Assembly: GCA_041741535.1 (NCBI GenBank)
Contig: JBGSJV010000066.1
Location: 32,951-96,950 of the forward strand
Length of the DNA stretch: 64,000 nt
Direction of reading: 5' to 3'
Source: M30B19 sp041741535
GTDB lineage: Bacteria > Planctomycetota > Planctomycetia > Pirellulales > Pirellulaceae
Shown here: piece by piece, positions 44,085-53,742 of the stretch
How the letters are laid out: the number at the start of each line of letters is the position of its first letter
Position numbering within the stretch: the stretch's first letter is position 1
Position numbers and translations under genes: made by a program
The notes under the pieces: generated by a model
The model's database searches: none
What the model was told of the DNA's origin: nothing
Seen by the model: only the letters and a program-made list of their open reading frames with translations

Positions 44085-45404
44085 TCAATTCTCTTTTTCG
44101 ATCGCCGATCCTCGCGACAATGCCGTCCGGCCAACATGGCGAAGCGCCTGCCCGTCGAAGCGAAACAACCCGCCCGAAAATCCAAACCACAGGTTTCCGT
44201 CGCGATCTTCCAGCATGCTCTGCACGCCGAAATAGCGAGTCCAATAAGGCCGGTCCGTTTGATCGTACAAAGTAAAGGTACCGCCCGAGTATCGATAAGC
44301 ACCAACCCCCGTGGCTCCGATCCAAACGTCACCCGAACGAGTGACGTAGATGGTGTAAATATCGGTATCGAACAAGCCTTTGGTTTCGGGAAATTTCGTG
44401 AACGTCTGGCCATCAAAACGCACCAAGCCGCCTTGGTCACCATCCTGTTTCTGGCCATCGGATAAACAACCCAACCAAATATGACCGTCGATGTCTTCAA
44501 CGATGTGGCTAACAATATTGCTGCATAGTCCTTCGTTGGTTGTGAAGTGAACGAAGGATTGGCCATCGAAGCGGGTTGCTCCCAGACCGTCGCGCCCGAA
44601 CCAAATGTTCCCTTGCCGGTCTTGCATTAAACTCCAGACCTTGCCGTACGCAACCTTCCAGGACCGCTCTTGAATCTTGGGGTCAGGAATTGCGAATTTT
44701 GAGAACTTGTCGTCTTGCCAGCGAAACACGCCGTGTTCGGTGCCGACCCAAATTTTTCCGGAGCGATCCGCGAGAACATAACAGCGGTTCCCTGGCAAGC
44801 CCTCTGCATTCGAATAGGTTTGGAACGAGCTCCCATCGTACTTGGTGACGCCTCCTTCAGTTCCGAACCATAAGTTACCGGCTTGATCTTCCGCGATACT
44901 GACCACGGTATCTCCGCCCAAGCCATTCCTGGTCGACAGCCAAGTCAACGACTTGCCATCGTAACGAGCCGCGCCGTCGGTAATCGTTCCAAACCACAGT
45001 TGACCCCGCGAGTCTTGAAACGTTTCGATGACATAGGTAGAGAGTCGATCCAAGTCTGCAGGTTGTATTTGGAAGGTTTGGTCGATCCAGTCCAGGATCT
45101 GTTTTCGCTCGCGTGCGGTTGGTTGAGGCGAATCTGGAGGAGGCATGTTGCCGTTACCCATCTGTTCGTGTACGGCTGCGAAGCTATTGCGAAGTTTGCG
45201 AGCATCCTGGTCCGTCTGTGGCCAAAGGAACTCGGAGGTCTTGCCTTCGTGCGCGTGACAGTCGCCGCAATAACGATCCAACATTGGACGAATCGTTTTG
45301 GCAAACGGATCAAGCAAGCCCACTCGGGGAATCGTCTCTTGGGCGAAGCTTATCGGCACCAAAGCCAAAAACAAACCTAGAGACAGAGCGATTGACTGGA
45401 ACAC
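44085..45404 (-). CDS. Reg_prop two-component-type propeller protein with PSCyt1-like haem domain
   Basis: 439 aa. Signal peptide (ALSLGLFLALVPISFA), then a cytochrome-like domain with CGDCH at about residues 46-50 and MPPPDSP further on, as in planctomycete PSCyt1. The rest is a beta-propeller of about seven to eight Reg_prop repeats (GQLWFGTITDGAARYDG, GNLWFGTEGGVTKYDG, GKIWVGTEHGVFRW, GNIWFGRDGLGATRFDG, GDVWIGATGVGAYRY, GNLWFGFSGGLFRFDG). The propellers are usually sensors in hybrid kinases, but no kinase domain is attached here. Role unknown; likely periplasmic. Confidence 0.9.
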   Translation of the reverse strand: MFQSIALSLGLFLALVPISFAQETIPRVGLLDPFAKTIRPMLDRYCGDCHAHEGKTSEFLWPQTDQDARKLRNSFAAVHEQMGNGNMPPPDSPQPTARERKQILDWIDQTFQIQPADLDRLSTYVIETFQDSRGQLWFGTITDGAARYDGKSLTWLSTRNGLGGDTVVSIAEDQAGNLWFGTEGGVTKYDGSSFQTYSNAEGLPGNRCYVLADRSGKIWVGTEHGVFRWQDDKFSKFAIPDPKIQERSWKVAYGKVWSLMQDRQGNIWFGRDGLGATRFDGQSFVHFTTNEGLCSNIVSHIVEDIDGHIWLGCLSDGQKQDGDQGGLVRFDGQTFTKFPETKGLFDTDIYTIYVTRSGDVWIGATGVGAYRYSGGTFTLYDQTDRPYWTRYFGVQSMLEDRDGNLWFGFSGGLFRFDGQALRHVGRTALSRGSAIEKEN

Positions 45405-45549
45405 GGGCGATCCTGTGATGGTGGTTTAAAAAGATGTTCGCGAAACGGATCGCCAACGTCCGGCTGCCACAGCAGTTGCCGTCGAACCCAATGACCTTCA
45501 CATTTGAGATGTAACGATTCGGAATCAGCAGTAAGAACGTCGGCTCTAG

Positions 45550-45730
45550 CTGTCAAACTGATTCACCCACGAGACAAGCTCGTGGGGTCTGCGCGCGGGT
45601 TGCGGTCAGCGCGTCCTCGTGGTTGGGGTTAACTGCCAAACTGATTCACCCTCGAGACAAGCTCGTGGGGGTCTGCGCGCGGGTTGCGGTCAGCGCGTCC
45701 TCGTGGTTGGGGTTCTAGCAGTCAAACTGA
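45550..45730. repeat. 83-bp tandem duplication with hairpins
   Basis: CAAACTGATTCACCC starts at 45554 and 45637, with a partial third start (CAAACTGATT) at 45723. Each full unit has CCCACGAG/CTCGTGGG (second copy CCCTCGAG) as a short hairpin followed by GCGCGCGGGTTGCGG. It lies just upstream of the SRPBCC gene. Confidence 0.85.
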
Positions 45731-45787
45731 TTGATGTACAATAAGTTTCTTTACCGGGGCCAACCCACGCATTTATCAGGACCAGCC

Positions 45788-46405
45788 ATGAAAGTTACCA
45801 ACCAACCTGATCATCCTGTGACCGATGTCGATTGCAAGAAGGCGACCGGCAAGACACTCAAGCAGTGGTTCAAGGAACTGGATGCCGCCGATGCCCTCAA
45901 GCTAGGCCGACGTGATACCGCAAAACGCATTAGCGAGGAAATGTCTGACGCTTGGTGGGCCACCACCATTGCCGTGGAATACGAAGGGCACAAAGGCGTC
46001 AAGAAGAAAGACGGTCTACCCGAAGGCTATTCGATTTGCGTCACGAAGTCGATCGCTGCTCCAGTGGCCACCGTGTACCAAACCTGGACCAATGCCAAGA
46101 AGTTTGCCGAGATGTTTGGGGATGGTGGCAAACAAGTGGTCAAGGAAGGCGGCGAGTTCTCCTGCCAAGCCGGCTGCAAAGGGACGTTCACCCGTGTGCG
46201 AGCGGACAAAGACCTTCGCTTCACCTGGGAACATCCGGGCTGTACCGCACCGATGTTGGTCGACGTGATGTTCCAAGACGCCAAAGGCAAATGTTTGATG
46301 AACGTGATGACATCACGCATTCAAACTCGCGACGAATCCGACGGCCTCCGCAACGCCTGGGCAGAAGCTCTTAACCGCCTCAAGGCTATGTGCGAAAAGA
46401 AATAG
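45788..46405 (+). CDS. SRPBCC (AHSA1/START-like) domain protein
   Basis: 205 aa from ATG 45788, preceded by TCAGGA; the frame to 45731 would start inside a repeat. Residues about 1-75 are a helical N-terminal part (ATGKTLKQWFKELDAADALK, AWWATTIAVEYEGHKG) known from proteins with a DUF4287-like segment; residues about 85-205 are the SRPBCC fold (KSIAAPVATVYQTWTNAKKF, KDLRFTWEHPG, AWAEALNRLKAM). The family binds hydrophobic ligands or acts as co-chaperone (Aha1-type). Single gene, role unknown. Confidence 0.8.
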   Translation: MKVTNQPDHPVTDVDCKKATGKTLKQWFKELDAADALKLGRRDTAKRISEEMSDAWWATTIAVEYEGHKGVKKKDGLPEGYSICVTKSIAAPVATVYQTWTNAKKFAEMFGDGGKQVVKEGGEFSCQAGCKGTFTRVRADKDLRFTWEHPGCTAPMLVDVMFQDAKGKCLMNVMTSRIQTRDESDGLRNAWAEALNRLKAMCEKK

Positions 46406-46771
46406 TCAGCGCGGCAACCTTAAATCGGTACCGCTGGTCGAACGATGCCCTTCTGCGAGCCAAAATCGTCGCCCAGTGCATGGATCGAGCGGTGGATCGA
46501 GGGCCACGGTTGGCCGTTGGATCGCAATTGTAAGGGGATGGACGACGGCGGTTCAGAGAGTTGTGCTCACCAGCGTTCGATTGCTTGGAGCGTCGATGTC
46601 TCCGGGGCTGCAACGAACCCATAGACCATCGCGGTTGTAAGCCTCGGATCCGACTTGTGTTTTATCAAAGTCAGGAATTCGGGTAGCGGCGTTTCCAACA
46701 ACACGGATATTTCTACGTGGCACCCCGCTCTGGCGAGCCCGTACTTGTACGTGAAAGTTTAACAACGCACG
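46406..46771. other. Intergenic, nothing convincing
   Basis: A minus-strand frame with a few protein-like segments crosses this region but overlaps the kinase gene and has no start signal; not called. Confidence 0.4.
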
Positions 46772-46873
46772 AGGCTCTGTCCCCCAAGGGGTCTCACGCT
46801 CTCCGGTCATGCCTTTTTGTGCAAAATTCTTACATACCCTCCCAAGGGTCAGTTCCCTTGGGGGACAGAGCCT
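46772..46873 (+). mobile_element. 102-bp MITE, copy A
   Basis: Terminal inverted repeats AGGCTCTGTCCCCCAAGGG and CCCTTGGGGGACAGAGCCT are perfect over 19 bp. Same length and interior as the copy at 41546-41647. Its last two bases plus the next one form the stop codon of the kinase gene on the opposite strand. Confidence 0.9.
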
Positions 46874-49800
46874 AGTCGTTGTTCGTGTTTGAAGTTCGTT
46901 GTGATTCAGCCAGTTCCTTAAAAAAAGGCTCCGACAGTAGCGGACGCAGGTCCTGCTCGTTCTGCAATTGATCGAGCCGGTCGAAGCCCAGTTGAATCGC
47001 TTGCTTGAGTGACGCACGAGCCTGGGACATAAATTCCTCGGTTCGGTCCGGGACTTTGACACTAGCCGCTGCAAAGACTTTACTCAGGCCAACATGGTGA
47101 TACTGGCTAAGCGACGGTTCCTGCGAAAGGGCATTCGCCTTGTTCAAAGCGTCGTCGGTTGCTCCGGACCACAGCAAGGAATACGCCTGCTGGATCTTGA
47201 ACTCGGTGCGATCTGGTTCTCGACAGAACTTCAGAGCTTCCTCCCAATCGGTTACTGCTTCGGTAAACCGCTGCAGTTTGTTTAATAACTCGGCCCGCAC
47301 TTGATAGCCTTTGGCAAGTTGAATTTGAACCGGCGTGTGGGTCGTGTCTCGTTGGTAGGTCTTCATCAGCGTCTCGATCGATCGATTTAGTGAAACCAGT
47401 GATTCGTCGGTCCGTCCTTGGTCGTATTGCAGTTCCGCCAGAATCCGGAAACTGAGCCCCAAACCAGAGTGATACTTCAAGACGGAATCGTTCTTCTGTG
47501 TTAGGCGGGTAAATACCTCGATGGATTGCTCGATGCAGGCCTTGGATTCATCCAACCGTTTCAAATATCGAAGTGTATTGGCGCTATTGCGCAAAGTTCG
47601 GGCCAATTCATAAGAGTAACTTTCGATCGAGGGAAACTCGGTGACCAAGTCTCGATGGATCTCCAACGCTTTCTCCAGGTAGATGATGCTCTCTTGGTCT
47701 TGCTGGAAATCCGACAACGTGACGCCATACTCGCTATTTAATCTCGCCAGTTCAAACGCTCGCTCTTTATCGTTGGGATTCTTGGCAGCCAACGATTCAA
47801 ATTCCGTGATGGCTTGCTGATAGTAGGTGCTGGTTTTGTCGTTCTGTCTTTGTTGAAAGGAGACCGTCGCCAGGGCCCACAGACAACCGGCTTTGGATTC
47901 TCGCAGTGAGTCATTGTCCGGGTCACGGTCAATCAGTTCTTGTTGAACTTTCAATGCCTGGGAGTAAGCGGCGACACTATCGTCGTAGTTTCCCAGATCG
48001 CGTCGGACATTGCCGACGCTGATCCAAGCGCGCGCCAGTCGGCTGCGAGCGTCGATATCCGTTGGGTCATGATCACTAAGAGACGTAAATAGCTGAACAG
48101 CGTTTTGAAAATTCACTGCCGCGTCGGCTCGCCGCCCGCTTTCCCTCAAACTTCCTCCCAGGTTGTGGGAATTGATCGCTAATCGCTTTTGAAATTCTCT
48201 ATTGTTTGGATGGTTGTCGAACAAGCTTTTCCAGATGTTGACCGCTTGTTGATCACTGTCGACCGCTTGTTGAATCATCCCCAGTCGAAATTGAATGATC
48301 GCCAAGTTGTTGGCGCCTTGGGCTCGCATCTTTTGAGCCTCGATCGAATCGCCCTTGGAATTCGCAAACGTCTCCCATTGTTTCAGGGCGTCGATCAGTA
48401 CTTTGCGTTCCACCGCGTTAATCTCGGTGCGACTTCCCAGCAAATCTTCCATCAAATCGGAAGTAAACGTTTGGAGCGCATCGAGTGCTTGTTGATTGGC
48501 CGTTTGTGCAAGCACTCGCTGTTGGGTTTCTTCGATCCGCGCCTTGTCGGCTTCTTCCGCTTTCTCTTCGGCACGGTTTCGCTGGTGATTGGCCTCCAGC
48601 ATCCCCAAACTAGTTCCCAAGATCCCGGCCAGAAGTGTCAAGGTGACCAAACTTGTCGCAATCACCAGTCCCATGTTCCTTCGAACAAATTTGGACAGTC
48701 GATAACTTGCGGAAGCGGGTCTTGCGTCGACGGTTTCTCCTGCTAGAAACCTCTGGATATCGCGGCCCAAACCATTGGCGGTTTCGTAACGTCGATCGCG
48801 ACTCTTCTCCAGGCACTTCATGACCACCCAATCGAGTTCGCCCTTGAGCAAGGCGGTCAATTTGCGGGGATCAATTCTTCGGGAGGCGGCCAAAGAAGGC
48901 AACGCTTCGTTGGTTGAAAGTCGAGTGCTGGGCTTGGAGGGCTCGTCTTCTTTGATCACGCGAATCATTTCACCGATTCCTGCGGCTTTAAGCCGCGCTC
49001 GATCGATCGGTCGCAATCCGGTCAGCAATTCATAAAGGACAACGCCCAGCGAATAAATGTCGGCTCGAGTGTCGATGTCCACACCGGAATACCCGGCTTG
49101 TTCGGGAGACATGTACTCGAGTGTTCCAATCACGGCACCAAACTGAGTTTCAATAGACTCATCTAGAAGGTTACCGCCAATTGCCTTGGCGACACCAAAG
49201 TCGATGACCTTAGGAACGGGGCGACCATCAATCGACGTAACCAGAATATTGGCCGGTTTCAAGTCGCGATGCACGATCCCTTTTTGATGGGCGTGTTGGA
49301 TCGCATTGCAAATGAGAACGAATAACTCCAGCCGTTCGTTGGTGGTCAGTTTGGCTTCGTCGGCGAATTTGGTAAGGGGCAAGCCCTTGACCAATTCCAT
49401 TACAAAGAACGGTTGCCCAGTTGGCGTGACGCCGGCGTCGAGGACTTTGGCGATGTTGGGGTGGTCCATCATGGCCAGCGCTTGCCGCTCGTTCTCGAAT
49501 CGAGAAATGACGGCCTTGGTGTCCATGCCCGCTTTGATAATCTTGAGCGCTACTTCCCGACGGATCGGTTCCGATTGCTCGGCTCGCCACACCGATCCCA
49601 TGCCGCCGAAACCGATCTCCTCGATCAGGCGATACGGTCCATAAGTTTGCTGGACCTCGAAGGATGACGTGGTTTCGAAACTTTGTTTGGCTGAGAAATC
49701 TTGCGTGGCAGCGTGTCCGTCCGTCGACCGCTTGTCGGCCGTCAAGTTCGGTTGGGCCAAGATTTTTTCCAACGACAAAATACGTTGGATGGCCGCGATC

Positions 49801-49898
49801 TTGACAGGGTCTCCTTGGTATACCTGATCAAGATACTTTGCTCGCTCTGCAGCATCTTCGATTTGCAAGACACTTATGAGGATCTCGGTTTCATTCAT
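46872..49898 (-). CDS. Serine/threonine protein kinase with TPR sensor region
   Basis: 1008 aa. Kinase domain about residues 86-370: glycine loop GFGGMGSVW (96-104), VALKIIKAG, IVHRDLKPANILV, VIDFGVAK, and GTLEYMSPEQAGYSGVDIDT, so all catalytic residues are present. A membrane helix follows (MGLVIATSLVTLTLLAGILG, about 405-430), then a coiled coil and about ten TPR-like repeats to the end. This is the common planctomycete receptor-kinase layout; the TPR part is probably extracytoplasmic. The last codons overlap the 102-bp MITE. The start ATG is followed by a short acidic segment. Confidence 0.95.
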   Translation of the reverse strand: MNETEILISVLQIEDAAERAKYLDQVYQGDPVKIAAIQRILSLEKILAQPNLTADKRSTDGHAATQDFSAKQSFETTSSFEVQQTYGPYRLIEEIGFGGMGSVWRAEQSEPIRREVALKIIKAGMDTKAVISRFENERQALAMMDHPNIAKVLDAGVTPTGQPFFVMELVKGLPLTKFADEAKLTTNERLELFVLICNAIQHAHQKGIVHRDLKPANILVTSIDGRPVPKVIDFGVAKAIGGNLLDESIETQFGAVIGTLEYMSPEQAGYSGVDIDTRADIYSLGVVLYELLTGLRPIDRARLKAAGIGEMIRVIKEDEPSKPSTRLSTNEALPSLAASRRIDPRKLTALLKGELDWVVMKCLEKSRDRRYETANGLGRDIQRFLAGETVDARPASASYRLSKFVRRNMGLVIATSLVTLTLLAGILGTSLGMLEANHQRNRAEEKAEEADKARIEETQQRVLAQTANQQALDALQTFTSDLMEDLLGSRTEINAVERKVLIDALKQWETFANSKGDSIEAQKMRAQGANNLAIIQFRLGMIQQAVDSDQQAVNIWKSLFDNHPNNREFQKRLAINSHNLGGSLRESGRRADAAVNFQNAVQLFTSLSDHDPTDIDARSRLARAWISVGNVRRDLGNYDDSVAAYSQALKVQQELIDRDPDNDSLRESKAGCLWALATVSFQQRQNDKTSTYYQQAITEFESLAAKNPNDKERAFELARLNSEYGVTLSDFQQDQESIIYLEKALEIHRDLVTEFPSIESYSYELARTLRNSANTLRYLKRLDESKACIEQSIEVFTRLTQKNDSVLKYHSGLGLSFRILAELQYDQGRTDESLVSLNRSIETLMKTYQRDTTHTPVQIQLAKGYQVRAELLNKLQRFTEAVTDWEEALKFCREPDRTEFKIQQAYSLLWSGATDDALNKANALSQEPSLSQYHHVGLSKVFAAASVKVPDRTEEFMSQARASLKQAIQLGFDRLDQLQNEQDLRPLLSEPFFKELAESQRTSNTNND

Positions 49899-50044
49899 TT
49901 TGGCTCGCGACTATGATTTCGAACCCGTCGAATCCCCGGCTCACCGTTGGCTGCTTCGTGCCCCACCATCGCTTCGCGGTTTCGCACCTATTGTAGGTCA
50001 AGTCCGCCGGGCATTCCACCGGAACGGTTGGCCGACGGATTGGA

Positions 50045-52102
50045 TCATTCCTTTGGAACAACTGAATCGCCCACCATGGGGCGGGATGACGCTTCAAGTC
50101 GCCGCAATTCAGGTAAAAACTTCAAGTAAAATCCGGCGACGTGTTGGATCGTGTCGACGCGAAACCACTGCCGTGTATGCTTGAAACGAATCCCGCCCAA
50201 GGTCATCTCGGGATTTGGTACCGAATAAACCGACGCAGGAGTATTGGTCAAATGCAAGGTCGCCCAAGCCAGCTTCTTGAGGGCGGATAAAAATCGTTCG
50301 CTTTTGACCGTGTCCCCCACTTTGACCGCCAACTGATAGCCCGCCAATAGGCCTTCCGCGCGGGCCCCGTCCGCAAAGGGGAAGTCACCGTAGTCGTAAT
50401 AAAACGAACCACAGTAGTCGGGATATAGCGAATCCGACTCGTGGTACATGTGGGTCACCATTTGCTCCGCGTCGGCAAACACAAAGTCCCGCGCACCGTC
50501 CCAGCGTAACTCGGGAACGTCCCACAGATCATTGATCGCCATCATCAGCCAGGAATCCGACGGCAAGGCTGCGAACTGATCGGCATAAAATCTCGGCCGA
50601 TCTTCCACCAGGAATCGGAGAGCCGATTTGATTTTTGTTTGTAAGACCAATTTCTCCTCGGCACTGGCCGAGTTCTTGTAGTAAGCCACCAGACCACAGA
50701 GCGCTTCCCCAGGATAAAAGAAAGAAAACAGTTCGCGATTTCGCTCCCGGTCGACTGGTTCGTCCAGATAAACGTGATAGTAAATGAACTCCCCATCGTC
50801 CTGAATTTCGGACAGCATGTGCGTCACTAACAAGCTCTCGATTTCCGCGAACGACTCATCACCAGACAATCGCCGATACTCGGAGAGCACGTATAGGTAA
50901 ATGCCGCATCCCCCCAACTTGCCCTTGCGGTTGTAATAGACGTAAGCGGCCGGTTTTCCTTCGTTAGTTTCGTAGCGAACCAAATGTTGAGCCAAATATT
51001 CATGGGCCCGTTTGACGGCTGCCAGGCGACTTCGATCGCCCGTCTCCATGAAGTCCAGTAGCAACAACAGCGCTCCTCCGCTGTGCCGTAGATCGTTGTA
51101 ATAAGGATCGTTGACGACATCGCGCTCCGGATGTTGATGATCCTTGTAAGAGTCGTTTGCCGCGTCGTAGTAATATCGGAAACGGCCGTCCGGAAGTTGG
51201 GTTCGCACCAAGAAGTCGGAACCTGCCAAGGCGGCTGGTCGCAATTGATCGGTTTGGAACGGTGGTTGGATCGGGTGGCCTCGAAACAGTCGCAACCATC
51301 GATCTTCGTAGCTAACATAACTTTCGGATTGAAACCTACTAAGATGCACCACGGATTCCCGAGGCGAGGGAAACGAGCGCAAGATCACGTCCAGCAACTG
51401 CTCGACGGTCAACAGCGAGTGAATATAGGCATCACCGGGCAAGAAGTAGACGGTCTTTTTGCCGTCGCTGGCCATGATCCCATCGACACCCATCTCAAAC
51501 CGTGTCTCATCGATAGCCGTTTGCGAAAGTTGTCGAACTTTGACGGGCTTGGGTTCGTCGCGGATAAAATCGATTTGCAGTCGTGATTGCGCGGCGTCTG
51601 CTAGATTGAACTGGGGCAGTCGCGGATGCTTCGCCGACTTCGCGACCACGTTGTGGATGTCGCCCCAGGCATCGTCGCGCGTGGAGATAGCTTTGAACGG
51701 GCTTTGACCCGGTTGGTAAATCTTCAATACAAAGCCATGGTACTGTTGCGGAAAGGTGCTGGCGCGATACGCGGCTTCTAACGCCGATCCCGTGCGGGGG
51801 ATTTCTGCACCCGACTGCAAGACGCGCCGGAGTTCGCGCAAGAACGTTTGATCGGCCTCGCTGGTCGTCTGCTCCACATCCGAAGATGTCCGTCCTGCGT
51901 TGGGTTGGCTTACTTCAGCCTGCGGATCACGTTGGGATCGATCAGCGGGCGATTCCCGTTGGGTTGTGGTGCCTTCCTGCTGAGCCGAGGCCGTGGGACT
52001 CACGGCTTGGACCGGTTGCCGATTGAACAACCCACGGCCCCAACCGCCCACACCAATGAAGGTTAAGGCAATCAAGGCCAAGGTGATTTGAGTTGGCTTC
52101 AT
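50045..52102 (-). CDS. AMMECR1-like / six-hairpin glycosidase-like secreted protein
   Basis: 685 aa. Signal segment (MKPTQITLALIALTFIGVGG), then about residues 100-215 with AMMECR1-like features (TFPQQYHGFVLKIYQPGQSP, DDAWGDIHNVVAKSAKHPRL). From about 270 to 640 lies an all-helical (alpha/alpha)6-type domain (SGGALLLLLDFMETGDRSRL, KGKLGGCGIYLYVLSEYRRL, SDSLYPDYCGSFYYDYGDFP), as in glycosidase or terpenoid-cyclase toroids. The start overlaps the HTTM gene's stop by 4 bp, so the two are coupled. The combination is known in planctomycetes but no substrate is known. Confidence 0.7.
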   Translation of the reverse strand: MKPTQITLALIALTFIGVGGWGRGLFNRQPVQAVSPTASAQQEGTTTQRESPADRSQRDPQAEVSQPNAGRTSSDVEQTTSEADQTFLRELRRVLQSGAEIPRTGSALEAAYRASTFPQQYHGFVLKIYQPGQSPFKAISTRDDAWGDIHNVVAKSAKHPRLPQFNLADAAQSRLQIDFIRDEPKPVKVRQLSQTAIDETRFEMGVDGIMASDGKKTVYFLPGDAYIHSLLTVEQLLDVILRSFPSPRESVVHLSRFQSESYVSYEDRWLRLFRGHPIQPPFQTDQLRPAALAGSDFLVRTQLPDGRFRYYYDAANDSYKDHQHPERDVVNDPYYNDLRHSGGALLLLLDFMETGDRSRLAAVKRAHEYLAQHLVRYETNEGKPAAYVYYNRKGKLGGCGIYLYVLSEYRRLSGDESFAEIESLLVTHMLSEIQDDGEFIYYHVYLDEPVDRERNRELFSFFYPGEALCGLVAYYKNSASAEEKLVLQTKIKSALRFLVEDRPRFYADQFAALPSDSWLMMAINDLWDVPELRWDGARDFVFADAEQMVTHMYHESDSLYPDYCGSFYYDYGDFPFADGARAEGLLAGYQLAVKVGDTVKSERFLSALKKLAWATLHLTNTPASVYSVPNPEMTLGGIRFKHTRQWFRVDTIQHVAGFYLKFLPELRRLEASSRPMVGDSVVPKE

Positions 52103-53742
52103 GGCGACACCTGCGATGCTTTCTCAGGAGAAGATGCTTTCTCGGCGGTATACGTGTGGACTCGTCGTCGATTCAAAGTAACTTCATTTTCCGGCAAGGT
52201 CCGTTCGACGAAGAAGTAGATCTCGAGACGCTTGATTTGCTGATCCGGGGAATGCGATTTGTTCCATTGCGTGACCACGTATTCTGCGTAGGAGGCGCGA
52301 AGCACTTTGGGTGTCCCGCGGGACACAAGTTTCATCAGGAACTTCCGCCAACGAAAGTTGGGAAACATCCCGGCGACATCGGCGGGCTTGTCCCACGTCA
52401 CGTTGGTTCCGCCACGAAACAAATCAATTTCGCGACCATCCGCTGTCTGGGCGACCATGACATACCAGCCATCAAAATCCGTCGGCTCCGGTGCATACAT
52501 TCCCCACCGCTGATCCAACCGCAGGGCATAACCCATGGTTCGCCATTCGGATGGCAGCGCCCATTTGGCATGGAGTGTCCCCAAATTCCACCAAACGACG
52601 TAGACCAGAAACGCGGCGACGACAAGTGTCGTGGACCGCTCCGCGATCCGAGATAGAGTCGTGGACCGCTCTGCGATCCATGGATGTGTAGTGGACCGCT
52701 CCGCGGTCCATGGATGGTTCGCGGAGCGAACCACTACACTCGCACCAGTCTTGTATGTGAGCAATTGAACCGTGAAGAACCCGAATCGGCTGATGGCCGT
52801 AGGTACCGCCGTCCAAAATGCCGCTGGCAAGAACGGAACCAGCGCCAACAGATTGACCCACGGGAAGATACCAATTCGGATCGCGCTGATGATGCCGATG
52901 TGGAGACTGGCCAGCATCACCACGGCCACCATCCGCGATACTTTGGGATAAGGAATCCCGAGCAGCAGAAAGGGCCCGAGATACTCCAGGACCATCGTGG
53001 CATGGGTCAAGAGCTGCAAGAAGTCCGGGTACGCCAACAACTTCCTCGCCCACGGAAAGTTCATGTGTTCGAGGCTAAGTGCCAAGTACAAAGCCTGGCC
53101 GTTATGCCAAGCATCGCCCGTCTTCATCACGGCGGTAATGAAATACATTCCGGCTACTTGCAGGAACAACGCGGCCACAGCCAGCGAACATGCCGAGGTC
53201 GGTTTCGACATGTCTCTCGCTGAGTCATCTTCATTGTCCGAGAAAGTCCATTTGGCCAACCAGCCCCACGGCAAAAAAATCGCCCAGAACACGAGCATTC
53301 GTAGTAGCGAATCGCCCAACGAGAGCACTTGTGGGTTTCGGGTATGCAGCGACCCCAACAGGACAAACGCCAAGACGAGTGACGTGCGCGTGCGAAAGCC
53401 GGCGGCGATGCAAAGTCCAATGGCTGCCAGGATTACCAACAGCGAGTAGGCGAACCAGGGCTGGTCGGAGGCCAGGTTCAAGCACAGTGGGTATCGAGAG
53501 GCAAATTCCTGGAGCCACAACCCACGAGGTAGCACGCCCTGGGCCGTGTAGAAAGCCATTGCGTCACCAATTCGAGCCAGGGCATCCCAAATCAAGATCC
53601 AACCCAGGCCTAACCTGAACGCCAACAACGAACGCCAATCGATTCCTACTTGATTGAGCAGTGGTCCGAGCAGGCCGTTGGTGGTTGCTGCGGGATGGGT
53701 AGGTGGGCTGGGCGTCGCAGCGGAGGCAGACGAAGACGCCAT
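52099..53742 (-). CDS. HTTM domain membrane protein with in-frame palindromic insertion
   Basis: 547 aa from ATG 53742 (AAGGA upstream); GTG/other starts up to 53775 are possible. About nine helices with HTTM features (LGLGWILIWDALARIGDAMA, LGDSLLRMLVFWAIFLPWG, FLQVAGMYFITAVMKTGDAW, ATMVLEYLGPFLLLGI). Around residues 340-385 the sequence reads RSANHPWTAERSTTHPWIAE, then RSTTLSRIAERSTT, encoded by 30-bp palindromic repeats that are not part of the HTTM family. It is followed by the typical hydrophilic tail. Coupled to the AMMECR1-like gene. Confidence 0.88.
   Translation of the reverse strand: MASSSASAATPSPPTHPAATTNGLLGPLLNQVGIDWRSLLAFRLGLGWILIWDALARIGDAMAFYTAQGVLPRGLWLQEFASRYPLCLNLASDQPWFAYSLLVILAAIGLCIAAGFRTRTSLVLAFVLLGSLHTRNPQVLSLGDSLLRMLVFWAIFLPWGWLAKWTFSDNEDDSARDMSKPTSACSLAVAALFLQVAGMYFITAVMKTGDAWHNGQALYLALSLEHMNFPWARKLLAYPDFLQLLTHATMVLEYLGPFLLLGIPYPKVSRMVAVVMLASLHIGIISAIRIGIFPWVNLLALVPFLPAAFWTAVPTAISRFGFFTVQLLTYKTGASVVVRSANHPWTAERSTTHPWIAERSTTLSRIAERSTTLVVAAFLVYVVWWNLGTLHAKWALPSEWRTMGYALRLDQRWGMYAPEPTDFDGWYVMVAQTADGREIDLFRGGTNVTWDKPADVAGMFPNFRWRKFLMKLVSRGTPKVLRASYAEYVVTQWNKSHSPDQQIKRLEIYFFVERTLPENEVTLNRRRVHTYTAEKASSPEKASQVSP
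52627..52735. repeat. 30-bp palindromic array plus double palindrome inside the HTTM gene
   Basis: GTGGACCGCTCCGCG-type units begin at 52631, 52661 and 52691 (30 bp apart), followed by TGGTTCGCGGAGCGAACCA at 52715. The last two form the same pair as at 13957-14005. Period 30 keeps the frame. Confidence 0.92.

Noticed and set aside
46553..47074. Minus-strand frame crossing the MITE and the kinase 3' end
   Set aside because: Overlaps the kinase gene by 200 bp, contains a mobile element and has no start signal; a decayed gene cannot be excluded.
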